The notes under the pieces are model-generated. The model searched no databases. It saw only the letters and a program-made list of their open reading frames with translations, and was not told where the DNA came from. 64,000 nucleotides of DNA from Rhodospirillaceae bacterium (GTDB lineage Bacteria > Pseudomonadota > Alphaproteobacteria > MPNO01 > UBA2964). The first letter of the stretch is position 1. Each line of letters starts with the position of its first letter. The position numbers were made by a program, and so were the translations under genes. The stretch is taken from assembly GCA_002720855.1 (NCBI GenBank), contig PBIN01000014.1:457619-521618 (forward strand). The letters run 5' to 3'. Below, piece after piece: positions 17,323 through 25,848 of this stretch.

Positions 17323-19722
17323 CTAGTCATTTTGTCCGTTCAATAGGCCCTCGATATCGCGGACCCGCATTGGCAATGTTGTGAGTTCAAGATCAAGTGG
17401 TGCCAGTGCATCGTTGACCGCACTGGCGATCGCGGCAGGAGCGCCGAGATAACCGGATTCGCCTGAACCCTTTTGGCCAAATGTCGTCAGTGGCGATGGC
17501 GTGTAATGTTTGATCATCTCAACATGTGGAATTTCATGCGATGACGGCAGCAGATAATCCATAAAAGAGCCAGATAAGTGCTGGCCGCCTTCGTCATATT
17601 CGAATTTTTCGTAGAGCGCTGCGCCAATGCCGTGCGCGATGCCGCCGAACGTCATGCCGCGCACAATGTCGGGGTTGAGAACAGTGCCGCAGTCATGGCC
17701 CATGTGGTAATCAAGAATTTCCACCTGGCCTGTTTCCCGATCTATGGTGATCAAGGGGATATGCGCCTCAAATGCGTAACACGGGTACATTTGCACGGTG
17801 CCGTCTTCAGCTGGCAGCGCGCCTCCTGTGGGTACCTCCCAGGTGTGCTGGGCTTGCAGACCAGGTTCCGAGCCCAAAGGCATTTTGTGATAGTTGCGGT
17901 GGGCAATATCCACGAGTTGAGTCCAGGTCATGACTTTGTCAGAATCGCCCTCAACGGAAATATCTCCGCCGTCATAGATCAGTCGATCAACCGGCAATTG
18001 GAAGTTATGCGCGGCGATTTCCATCAGCTGCGTCTTGATTTTCTCAGCGGCGCTTGCCGCCGCACCGCCAAGCATAATCGCCATGCGACTGCCAACCGGG
18101 CTATTGGATGGAAGGGCGCCGATCGACTCCGAATGGGTTCCGCGAATTGTATCGGGATCGCGTTCGAGAACTTCGCCAATTACTGCGCAGAGGAGCGTTT
18201 CATGTCCCTGGCCTGACGTCGATGTGCCCATCAGGGCCGTGATTGAGCCAAGCATGTCAACCTTGATCAGACAGGACTCCATCCATGTCGTCGTATCGTT
18301 TTTGGGGTTGAGGAATGGTTCAAAGGACGAATTGCCCCCTGATGGTTCCAGACAGGTTGAAAGCCCGAGACCGGCCAATTTCCCTTCCGCCCGCAGAGCA
18401 TCGCGTTTTGCAATCAATTCCTGCCACGCTGCGGTTTCCTGTAATTTCTCCAAGACCGTGTGATAGTCGCCGCTGTCATATTCGGAGCCTGACGGTATGC
18501 GATATGGAAATTCATCGGCGCGGATGAGATTCCGGCGGCGGACCTCGTCCCGATCCATGCCAAGGGAACGTGCGACCTTATCGACCATAGTTTCAATTGC
18601 GAAGTTTGTTGGTGCTTGCCCAAATCCACGCACCGCTTCCTGGCTGGTCTTGTTGGTTGTTACCGAGATCGCATTGTAAGACGCGCTTTTGATTCTATAC
18701 GGCCCGACAATAGCGCTCACCGGCTTGCCCAACTGTAGTGGTGCGCGGCCAGGGTAGCACCCGGCATCATCCGTTGCCTTGATACGGATCGAATGCATGA
18801 TCCCGTCACCATCGTAAGCCACTTCCATGTCGAAAATGCGGTCCGGGCCGTGCATTTCGCCGCCGGACATGTTTTCCAGGCGATCCTCATTGAACCGCAC
18901 CGGCACCCGCAGCTTGCGAGTCAGATAGCTGACAATAACGGTTTGCCGTATGCCGCGTTTCAACCCGTATGAGCCACCGACATCGACGTCGAAATGAACA
19001 TTCACGGCATTAACAGGAAGACTGAGAGCGCGGGCAATCTGCTCAGGATATTTGGGCATCTGAATCGAAGCCCAGACATCCAGCAATTCTTTGCCTTCAT
19101 CCCACTTTGCCGTAACGACAAATGTTTCAATCGGTACTGTCGAGTTCCGGCTCCACTTGGCACGGAACGCTAGTGAATGCGGAGCACTCTCAAAGTCGCC
19201 ATCAACGTCACCCCATACCCATGTCTTGTCGCAGAGGATGTTGCTTCCGTGTTGAGGGTGAACCATCGGCGCTTCGGGCTTCATGGCCTCCTCAGGATCG
19301 ATTACATAATCCAACGGGTCATAATCGACCTCGACCATTTCAACTGCATCTTCCGCAATATGTCGTGACTCAGCCACGACAGCAGCGACCCATTCGCCGG
19401 CATAACGAGCCCGTTCGTGTGCCAAAGGAATGCGTTTGACGTTTGGCAAGTCGAGACCCGACAGCAACGGGTTGATATGTTCAAAGAGCTCTGCGCCGGT
19501 CAGCACATAGCGCACGCCAGGGAGGGCTAGCGCCGCGCTGGCGTCAATATTTTTGATTTCTGCACACGCGTATGGGCTGGTGACCATCGCGACATGGAGC
19601 ATGCCGGGAAAATTATAATCGGCAGCAAAATTACCGCGCCCGGTGATGAAACGGCGATCTTCAATCACCCGGCGCCTCTTGGTGATATATTTGAATTGCT
19701 TTTGCGGGACCGCTTCAGACAT
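17323..19722 (-). CDS. Molybdenum hydroxylase large subunit (xanthine dehydrogenase/CoxL family)
   Basis: This 799-residue subunit carries the molybdopterin-cytosine-dinucleotide site of a three-subunit hydroxylase. It shows the N-terminal substrate-channel fold (RRRVIEDRRFITGRGNF), GGSYGLKRGIRQTV, the active-site loop QEAVRGFGQAPTNF, and the C-terminal GQKGSGESGYLGAP, whose Glu is the catalytic base in this family. The loop is neither the CSFR loop of form I nor the GAGR loop of form II CO dehydrogenase, so CO oxidation is unlikely. Hydroxylation of an N-heterocycle, aldehyde or related ring is expected. Its ATG overlaps the stop of the iron-sulfur subunit (TAATG), giving the order FAD, FeS, Mo. 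Confidence 0.92.
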   Translation of the reverse strand: MSEAVPQKQFKYITKRRRVIEDRRFITGRGNFAADYNFPGMLHVAMVTSPYACAEIKNIDASAALALPGVRYVLTGAELFEHINPLLSGLDLPNVKRIPLAHERARYAGEWVAAVVAESRHIAEDAVEMVEVDYDPLDYVIDPEEAMKPEAPMVHPQHGSNILCDKTWVWGDVDGDFESAPHSLAFRAKWSRNSTVPIETFVVTAKWDEGKELLDVWASIQMPKYPEQIARALSLPVNAVNVHFDVDVGGSYGLKRGIRQTVIVSYLTRKLRVPVRFNEDRLENMSGGEMHGPDRIFDMEVAYDGDGIMHSIRIKATDDAGCYPGRAPLQLGKPVSAIVGPYRIKSASYNAISVTTNKTSQEAVRGFGQAPTNFAIETMVDKVARSLGMDRDEVRRRNLIRADEFPYRIPSGSEYDSGDYHTVLEKLQETAAWQELIAKRDALRAEGKLAGLGLSTCLEPSGGNSSFEPFLNPKNDTTTWMESCLIKVDMLGSITALMGTSTSGQGHETLLCAVIGEVLERDPDTIRGTHSESIGALPSNSPVGSRMAIMLGGAAASAAEKIKTQLMEIAAHNFQLPVDRLIYDGGDISVEGDSDKVMTWTQLVDIAHRNYHKMPLGSEPGLQAQHTWEVPTGGALPAEDGTVQMYPCYAFEAHIPLITIDRETGQVEILDYHMGHDCGTVLNPDIVRGMTFGGIAHGIGAALYEKFEYDEGGQHLSGSFMDYLLPSSHEIPHVEMIKHYTPSPLTTFGQKGSGESGYLGAPAAIASAVNDALAPLDLELTTLPMRVRDIEGLLNGQND

Positions 19723-20204
19723 TATGTCGCCTCCCGCAATTTCTTCGCTGTCATCTGTACCGCTTCAACAATCTGTTGGTAGCCGGTACAGCGGCAGAGA
19801 TTACCGCCGATCGCTTCACGAATTTCCTCTTCATCGGGGTCAGGGTTTTCTACCAACAATGTGTGCGTCGCGATCAACATACCGGGCGTGCAGTAGCCGC
19901 ATTGCATGGCATGATTTTCCCAGAAGGCATCTTGCAATGGACTTAGTTCACCCTGCGGACCTTCAAGGCCCTCAACGGTTGTGATTTCGTGCCCTTCCGC
20001 CATTACCGCATACATCAAACAGGATCGCACGGGCTTGCCGTCCAATACAATTGAACAGGCGCCGCAAACACCATGTTCGCAACCAATATGCGTTCCGGTT
20101 AAGCCGAGCTCGTCGCGCAAAAAATCGACAAGGGTCACCCGCGATTCAGCGTATCCGGACATTTCCCGGCCATTTACGGTAAGTGTGATTTTGTGTTCGC
20201 TCAT
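19722..20204 (-). CDS. Molybdenum hydroxylase [2Fe-2S] subunit (CoxS-like)
   Basis: This 160-residue electron-transfer subunit has two [2Fe-2S] domains: plant-ferredoxin-type cysteines in CEHGVCGACSIVLDGK plus the following RSC near residues 43-63, and the helical domain cysteines in QCGYCTPGML and LCRCTGYQQ near residues 102-142. It passes electrons from the molybdenum site to the FAD subunit. It overlaps both neighbours (ATGA with the FAD subunit, TAATG with the large subunit), so the three are made in fixed ratio. Confidence 0.94.
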   Translation of the reverse strand: MSEHKITLTVNGREMSGYAESRVTLVDFLRDELGLTGTHIGCEHGVCGACSIVLDGKPVRSCLMYAVMAEGHEITTVEGLEGPQGELSPLQDAFWENHAMQCGYCTPGMLIATHTLLVENPDPDEEEIREAIGGNLCRCTGYQQIVEAVQMTAKKLREAT

Positions 20205-21082
20205 TGCAGAACACCCTTTGCACGGTCACGTGAATCACAAATAGCCCGACCAGCCATAACTTTTGCGACACGTCCGCGATAAGCGGCATCCGCATGAACG
20301 TCGGCTTGAGGGTCTATCAGATCACCAATTTTAGCGCAGGCTGCCTTTATTGCGTCATCACCTAGATCAGTTCCGACAAGTTCTTCCTCGACGATTGTTA
20401 AACGGAGGGCGGCGGGCGACGCGCCGCCAATCGCAACATTTAATTTTTCGCAATTCCCTTTCCGATTTAACGTTACCTGTGCTGCCGCAGCGGCGAGAGC
20501 AAAGTCACTATCGCGAATGCTCACCTCATGGAATCCGAAACCAGTGTTTTTGGAAGCCCAAATCGGGAAATGTGCTTCGACCAGGCATTCGTCTGGTGCA
20601 AGTGTTGTGGCCATCGCTGATTCCAGAAACTCATTTACCGGTATGGTCCGATCACCTCTCGTGCTTCTGGCAACGATTACAGCATCAAGCGTCTGTGCGA
20701 TGAGCGGTATTTCCGCGGAGGGATCCGCATTAACCAGGCTGCCGCCCACCGTACCGCGATTTCGAGTTTGGGTATGGCCAACATGAGACAGCGCGTCCGC
20801 CAAGAGCGGAACATTGGATTTGACGATGTCTGATGCGAGCGCGTCAGCCTGTCTGGTGCCCGCCTTAATGACGAGATCGTTCCCGTCCACCGAAATTCCG
20901 GAGAGTTCAGACACGTCGTTGATGTCTATAAGCAATGATGGACGTGCGAGCCGCATCGCCATCAACGGGACAAGCGTCTGGCCCCCGGCAATAATTCGAG
21001 CTTCTTCGCCACTGTCGGCGAGTACCTGACACACCTCATCAATTGAGGAAACGCGGACGTAATCGAATGGGGCGGCTTTCAT
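20201..21082 (-). CDS. Molybdenum hydroxylase FAD subunit (CoxM-like)
   Basis: This 293-residue flavoprotein has the two FAD-binding motifs of the CoxM/KDHA group, IIAGGQTLVPLMAMRL near residue 30 and RNRGTVGGSLVNADPSAE near residue 108, and a C-terminal CO-dehydrogenase flavoprotein domain. It is the first gene of the seven-gene minus operon and is divergent from the second ubiD across 125 bases, so the two may share control. The downstream electron acceptor is not evident. Confidence 0.93.
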   Translation of the reverse strand: MKAAPFDYVRVSSIDEVCQVLADSGEEARIIAGGQTLVPLMAMRLARPSLLIDINDVSELSGISVDGNDLVIKAGTRQADALASDIVKSNVPLLADALSHVGHTQTRNRGTVGGSLVNADPSAEIPLIAQTLDAVIVARSTRGDRTIPVNEFLESAMATTLAPDECLVEAHFPIWASKNTGFGFHEVSIRDSDFALAAAAAQVTLNRKGNCEKLNVAIGGASPAALRLTIVEEELVGTDLGDDAIKAACAKIGDLIDPQADVHADAAYRGRVAKVMAGRAICDSRDRAKGVLQ

Positions 21083-21207
21083 CTATTCAATGTGTTTGTC
21101 ATCATCGACATTGTCGGTCTGATGCATGGATATGGAGCGGCTAGGGGGTTGTCAACACGCCGCCTTATGGTATGGCAAGTTCGCAAGACAAATTGTCATA
21201 AGAGTTA

Positions 21208-22869
21208 ATGAAAATGAGTGCTCCAAAACGAGACTATCCCGATCTACATGATCACATCGAGGCCCTTGAGAAGGCCGGGCTCCTGATAACAGTCGAAGAT
21301 CCCGTTGATAAGGATGCCGAGATGCACGCACTGGTGCGCTGGCAATTTGTTGGCGGGCTGAAAGAGAGCGAACGAAAAGCGTTTCTGTTTAAAAACGTTG
21401 TGAATGCCAAAGGGCGGAAATATGACCTACCCATCGTCGTTGGTGCGCTCGCTGCAAATCAGGACATCTATAGTGTCGGAATGGGTGCGCCTGTCGACCA
21501 GATCGGTGCCAAGTGGGATGAGGCGATTGCCAATCCTGTTGATCCGGTAATTGTTGAGGAAGCCCCGTGCCATGAGGTTGTCATTGAAGGCGACAACCTA
21601 TTGGGCGAAGGCAATGGAATTGATTCATTGCCGATCCCCGTATCGACGCCAGGTTTTGACGCGGCACCAACTTTAACCTCCACTAATGTCGTCACCCGTG
21701 ACCCTGAAACCGGTGTGCAGAATATGGGCACCTATCGTGCGGCATTAAAGGCGCCGGACCGGATGGTTGTCCGAATGGCAACGCGGGTTGGCGGTGCGGG
21801 TGGCTATGCACACTACAAAAAGCATCAGGCACGCGGTGATAAGACCATGCCAGTCGCAATCGTATTGGGGTGTCCTCCCAAAGTTGCGTTCATGGGTCCC
21901 CAAAAACTGCCGCTCGATATGGATGAAGTCGGCGTTGCGGGTGGCCTTGCGGGGGCACCGATAAATTTGGTGAAAGCGCGGAGCGTTGATTTGTTGGTTC
22001 CAGCGGAGTCCGAACTCGTCATCGAAGGCTTGATCGATACCGAGATGGTCGAGCCCGAAGGTCCTTTCGGGGAAAGTCATGGTCATGTTGCGCTTGAGGA
22101 ATTCAATATGCCGATGCAGGTAACGGCCATTACTCATCGCAAGAACGCCGTATTGACCTCTTATATAAGTCAGGCAGCGCCATCAGAATCCAGTGTTATA
22201 AAACGTGTTGCCTATGAGCCACTTTTCCTTGCGCATTTGCGTGACGCGTTGGGCATAAAGGGCGTTAGGAAGGTTTCTTTACATGAACCGCTTACCGGCC
22301 TTCTTCGGGTTACGATCATTACTGTCGATAAAGATACGCCCAAGACGGAAATCTGGCGGTCGCTTTATGGCGCAGCCTATTTCAAGGGCGATTGCAGCAA
22401 GGTTTGTATTGCAGTGAATGAGGATATTGATCCCGACAATGCCGATGCGTTGTTATGGGCGATTGCTTACCGGTTGAATCCGGTAGACGACGTCATCACG
22501 CTTGCGCATCGTGGGCAGGGTCACGGGCCCAAGCGGGAGCATACAGGCGAGGAGGATTCAACACTCTTGATCGACGCCACAATGAAGAGCGACATGCCGC
22601 CTGTAGCGCTTCCCACACAAGAATTTATGGAACGGGGACTTAAGCTCTGGAACAAACTCGGGCTTCCGCCTGTTCGGCCGACGCCACCCTGGTTTGGCTA
22701 TTCGCTTGGTGATTGGACTCAGGACTGGGCAGATGCGGCAGCACGGGCCGCCTCCGGTGACTATTTGGAAAACGGTGCACGGACTTTGCAACGCCAACAA
22801 AAAGGTCTTGTACCAGAGACATCGGTACGTAATGCCGAAGACGGTTGGGATGAGAAAGAAACATTTTAA
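21208..22869 (+). CDS. UbiD-family (prenylated-FMN) decarboxylase, second copy
   Basis: This 553-residue decarboxylase carries the canonical acidic active-site motif EPEGPFGESHGHVAL, with both glutamates of the family, and NMGTYRAALKAPDRMVVRM before it. It is about 90 residues longer than the first UbiD in this window and clearly of a different subgroup, with an extra C-terminal segment (LKLWNKLGLPPVRPTPPWFG). It is divergent from the molybdenum hydroxylase operon and followed by a TRAP importer for organic acids, so it probably decarboxylates an imported or ring-derived acid. The prenyl-FMN synthase UbiX is not in the window. Confidence 0.9.
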   Translation: MKMSAPKRDYPDLHDHIEALEKAGLLITVEDPVDKDAEMHALVRWQFVGGLKESERKAFLFKNVVNAKGRKYDLPIVVGALAANQDIYSVGMGAPVDQIGAKWDEAIANPVDPVIVEEAPCHEVVIEGDNLLGEGNGIDSLPIPVSTPGFDAAPTLTSTNVVTRDPETGVQNMGTYRAALKAPDRMVVRMATRVGGAGGYAHYKKHQARGDKTMPVAIVLGCPPKVAFMGPQKLPLDMDEVGVAGGLAGAPINLVKARSVDLLVPAESELVIEGLIDTEMVEPEGPFGESHGHVALEEFNMPMQVTAITHRKNAVLTSYISQAAPSESSVIKRVAYEPLFLAHLRDALGIKGVRKVSLHEPLTGLLRVTIITVDKDTPKTEIWRSLYGAAYFKGDCSKVCIAVNEDIDPDNADALLWAIAYRLNPVDDVITLAHRGQGHGPKREHTGEEDSTLLIDATMKSDMPPVALPTQEFMERGLKLWNKLGLPPVRPTPPWFGYSLGDWTQDWADAAARAASGDYLENGARTLQRQQKGLVPETSVRNAEDGWDEKETF

Positions 22870-22887
22870 ATTGGGTGCCTGACTGAA

Positions 22888-22916
22888 TTGACATAGCGCC
22901 ACAGTCCCGCCAGTAT
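22888..22916 (+). promoter_or_regulatory. Candidate sigma-70 promoter of the first TRAP binding-protein gene
   Basis: TTGACA at 22888-22893 is followed after 17 bases by CAGTAT, 77 bases before the ATG. The -10 element is weak, but the same layout (TTGACA, 17 bases, CACTAT, 75 bases to ATG) recurs before the second binding-protein gene, which supports both. Confidence 0.5.
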
Positions 22917-22992
22917 TTCGCCGCATTTTCGGTTTAAATGAATTCTGCGGTCATATATCCGCTGAATGTAAACGAGGTATAGGGAGAAACTT

Positions 22993-24036
22993 ATGAAATT
23001 TGTTAATACCAGTATAATTGCTGCCGCTGCAGCAACTGTGGCGATGGCGGGCGGTTCCGCTATCGCTATGGAAAAAGTGCTGAACACAGTTACAGCGCTT
23101 CAGCCCACTAATATTATTGCAAAGAGTTACCTTCAGACGTTCGTCGCGCCGGTGAATAAGGCCGGTAAAGGTATCGTCAAGGTTAAATATGTTGGTGGCC
23201 AGGAAGTTGTGCCGCCCCGGAAGGCTGCAGCCGCTCTTAAGCGTGGTCAGTTTGATCTTCTTAGCGCTCCGACCGCTTATTATATCGGTACGGTTCCTGA
23301 AGGTTATGGACTCCTCGCCTCGAACCAGGGCCCCCGTATTCTTCGTAAGAATGGTGGCTTTGCGCTTTTGCAGAAAATCTACAAACAAAAGGCGGGTTCT
23401 CATCTTTTGGCCTGGGGCGAAAGCATGACGTCCTACCATATGTATCTGCATAAGAAGCCGAAGATGGGTAAAAATGGTCTGCCAGATCTCAATGGTTACA
23501 AAATGCGCGCAACGGGTACCTATCGTCCGTTGTTCCGGGCACTTGGCGCCACAACGATTAACATTAAATCTTCCGAGGTGATTACCGCCATCCAGCGCGG
23601 TACCGTTGACGGTTATGGCTTCACCGATGTGTCAGTTGTTGCTATCGGTCTCGACAAGGTCACAAAGTATCGGATTATGCCTAACTTCTATCAGACCAAT
23701 AACGTTCTGACAGTTAATCTCAACACTTGGGACTCTCTCACCAAGAAGCAGAAAGATTTCTTGAATGCGCAAGCAGTCAAATACGAAACGACTTCTGTTA
23801 AGTTCGTTGAGAAGGGCCGTTTGGCAGAAGAAAAGGTTCTTCGCAAATCAGGTGTTAAAGATGTTGTCCTAAAGGGTGACGTTGCTGCGAAGTATCTTTC
23901 CATCGCCCATGGCGAAATCTGGAAAGAGCTGAAAAAGCGCTCCAAGTTCCACGATCAGTTGAAGCCTCTTCTCTACATTGATGGCAAAGCAAACCGTCAG
24001 GTAGAAATTGGCCGTAAGCTGGATGAAAAGCGTTAA
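22993..24036 (+). CDS. TRAP transporter substrate-binding protein (DctP family), copy 1
   Basis: This 347-residue periplasmic binding protein has a signal peptide (AAAAATVAMAGGSAIA). The DctP ligand region GYKMRATGTYRPLFRALGA near residue 165 holds the Arg that usually binds the substrate carboxylate, followed by TTINIKSSEVITAIQRG. It starts after AGGGAGAAACTT. It is closely similar over its whole mature length to the next gene. A strong terminator follows, so this gene is probably made as its own transcript and feeds the DctQM pair downstream. The substrate is probably an organic acid; which one is unknown. Confidence 0.92.
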   Translation: MKFVNTSIIAAAAATVAMAGGSAIAMEKVLNTVTALQPTNIIAKSYLQTFVAPVNKAGKGIVKVKYVGGQEVVPPRKAAAALKRGQFDLLSAPTAYYIGTVPEGYGLLASNQGPRILRKNGGFALLQKIYKQKAGSHLLAWGESMTSYHMYLHKKPKMGKNGLPDLNGYKMRATGTYRPLFRALGATTINIKSSEVITAIQRGTVDGYGFTDVSVVAIGLDKVTKYRIMPNFYQTNNVLTVNLNTWDSLTKKQKDFLNAQAVKYETTSVKFVEKGRLAEEKVLRKSGVKDVVLKGDVAAKYLSIAHGEIWKELKKRSKFHDQLKPLLYIDGKANRQVEIGRKLDEKR

Positions 24037-24070
24037 GATGAGCGTCTAGCTCAAACACTCTATAGTGTGC

Positions 24071-24110
24071 GGGCGGTACCGGTACATTTGCCGGTACCGC
24101 CCATTTTTTT
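24071..24110 (+). terminator. Rho-independent terminator between the two dctP copies
   Basis: A perfect 12-bp stem (GGGCGGTACCGG with its complement), an eight-base loop and a run of seven T's lie 35 bases after the first dctP stop. It isolates copy 1 from the dctP-dctQ-dctM unit. Confidence 0.9.
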
Positions 24111-24151
24111 GTTTCCCGCTTTCGAAACCACAAATTCTTGACCCGAAGCGT

Positions 24152-24180
24152 TTGACATCAAATTAGAGTCCCTTCACTAT
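24152..24180 (+). promoter_or_regulatory. Candidate sigma-70 promoter of the second TRAP binding-protein gene
   Basis: TTGACA at 24152-24157, a 17-base spacer and CACTAT at 24175-24180, placed just after the terminator and 75 bases before the ATG. It mirrors the promoter of copy 1. Confidence 0.5.
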
Positions 24181-24254
24181 GCCGCCCCACGAGGCTGGGC
24201 TATGCGCTCTGGAGTCGTTTAAAACTTAATAATGATCGTAGGGAGAAGATCATC

Positions 24255-25292
24255 ATGAATTTCCGTGTTGGAATTACAGCTATTACTGCTGCAGCGGTTG
24301 CCGTTGTTGCTTCTTCGGCTATGGCGAAGGAGCGGACCTTAAATACCGTTACAGCGCTTCAGCAAACTAATGTTTTGGCAAAGTCCTATTTGAAGACCTT
24401 TGTCGCAGAGGCTAATTCGATTGGGAAAGGTCTTATCCAGGTCAAATATCTGGGTGGTCAGGAAATCGTACCGCCACGCAAAGCGGCAACGGCTTTGAAA
24501 CGGGGTCAGTTTGATGTTTTGAGCTGCCCGACGGCTTATTATATCGGCACTGTTCCTGAAGGTTATGGCCTTTTGGCATCAAATCAGGGCCCCCGCGCAT
24601 TGCGCGCCAATGGCGGCTTTGCTTTGTTGCAGAAAATTTACAAGGAAAAAGCAGGTTCGCACCTCTTGGCATGGGGCGAGAACATGACGTCCTATTATAT
24701 GTATCTCGGAAAGAAACCAAAGATTGGTTCCGATGGTCTTCCTGATCTCAAGGGCATGAAAATGCGTGCGACAGGCACCTATCGTCCGTTGTTCCGAGCA
24801 CTTGGTGCGACCACGATCAACATCAAGTCTTCGGAAATTCTGACTGCCATGCAGCGGAATACGGTTGATGGTTTCGGTATGACCGATACGTCGCTTCACG
24901 CCATTGGATTGGCCAATGTTACGAAATATCGGGTTTTCCCGAATTTCTATCAGACCAATCAGGTCGTGACCGTGAATCTCGACACCTGGGCTTCTCTTAC
25001 AAAAGCACAACGCGATTTTATGAATAAACTGGCACTTCACTATGAAACCTCTTCGGTTCTTTATGTTGAGCTGGAGCGCCTAAAAGAAGAGCCTTTGGTA
25101 AAGCAGGCAGGCGTTAAAGATATCGTTCTTAAGGGCAAAGCCGCTGCGAAATATCTGGAAGTTGCCCATGGTGAAATCTGGAAAGAGCTGAAGAAGCGGT
25201 CCAAATATCACGACCAATTGCGGCCGCTGCTTTACAAGCCTGGTAAGCCGAACCGTCAGGTTGACCTTGGCGACACACGTTTGCAGCAGTAG
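24255..25292 (+). CDS. TRAP transporter substrate-binding protein (DctP family), copy 2
   Basis: This 345-residue periplasmic protein has a signal peptide (AAAVAVVASSAMA) and the ligand region GMKMRATGTYRPLFRALGA. Long blocks are identical to copy 1 (for example GTVPEGYGLLASNQGPR and HGEIWKELKKRSK), which shows a tandem duplication. Differences lie at the N-terminus, around residue 210 (FGMTDTSLHAIGL against YGFTDVSVVAIGL) and at the C-terminus, and may alter ligand preference. It follows AGGGAGAAG and leads the dctQM genes. Confidence 0.92.
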   Translation: MNFRVGITAITAAAVAVVASSAMAKERTLNTVTALQQTNVLAKSYLKTFVAEANSIGKGLIQVKYLGGQEIVPPRKAATALKRGQFDVLSCPTAYYIGTVPEGYGLLASNQGPRALRANGGFALLQKIYKEKAGSHLLAWGENMTSYYMYLGKKPKIGSDGLPDLKGMKMRATGTYRPLFRALGATTINIKSSEILTAMQRNTVDGFGMTDTSLHAIGLANVTKYRVFPNFYQTNQVVTVNLDTWASLTKAQRDFMNKLALHYETSSVLYVELERLKEEPLVKQAGVKDIVLKGKAAAKYLEVAHGEIWKELKKRSKYHDQLRPLLYKPGKPNRQVDLGDTRLQQ

Positions 25293-25327
25293 GTTTACCT
25301 AACAGACCAATATAAAAAGGTAATCTC

Positions 25328-25846
25328 TTGCTACAAACATTTGATAAAGGGTTAGGGGCCGTCAATACCACGTTATCGTGGCTTGCATGTGCCCTGATCC
25401 CTTGCATGTTCGTGATGATCACGATTGATGTTTCCATTCGTACTCTGGGCTATCGCCCGCCGTTGTTTACGTCATCCGTGGTCGAATATGCGCTTCTCTA
25501 TCTTGCAATGTTGTCCGCGCCCTGGCTCGTTCGGGAGCGCGGCCACGTTGTGATAGAAGCGATGGTCTCAATTTTGCCGGATGCCATTCGTCAACCACTT
25601 GCAAAGGTTGTTTATCTCGTGTGTGCATTGGCATCGGCGCTGTTTGCCTATCTTTGCTGGGGTATATTTGCCGATTATTGGGTCGGCGGTGAGCTGGATG
25701 TCCGCGGCGTCGATATGCCGTATTGGCTGCAGTTTTTGCCGCTTCCAATTTGTTTTGCGCTCGTTGCCCTTGAGTTCCTGATGTATTTGCTGGGGCTTAG
25801 GTCCTACTACTCTTATGACCTCAGTGAAGTGAAGGACGGCGTCTAG
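25328..25846 (+). CDS. TRAP transporter small membrane subunit (DctQ family)
   Basis: This 172-residue membrane protein has four hydrophobic segments, including WLACALIPCMFVMITIDVSI and LLYLAMLSAPWLVRERGHV, the latter typical of DctQ. The start appears to be a TTG at 25328 with AAAAGG about seven bases upstream; no ATG in frame would keep the first membrane segment. It lies 35 bases after dctP copy 2 and two bases before dctM. It links the binding protein to the large permease subunit. Confidence 0.9.
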   Translation: MLQTFDKGLGAVNTTLSWLACALIPCMFVMITIDVSIRTLGYRPPLFTSSVVEYALLYLAMLSAPWLVRERGHVVIEAMVSILPDAIRQPLAKVVYLVCALASALFAYLCWGIFADYWVGGELDVRGVDMPYWLQFLPLPICFALVALEFLMYLLGLRSYYSYDLSEVKDGV

Positions 25847-25848
25847 TC

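Noticed and set aside
17578-18216. Open frame of 212 codons on the plus strand
   Set aside because: It lies entirely antisense to the molybdenum hydroxylase large subunit, whose motifs are unambiguous; the frame has no recognisable domain.
17323-21082. CO dehydrogenase (coxMSL) reading of the molybdenum hydroxylase genes
   Set aside because: The active-site loop matches neither the form I nor the form II signature, and no cox maturation genes are nearby.
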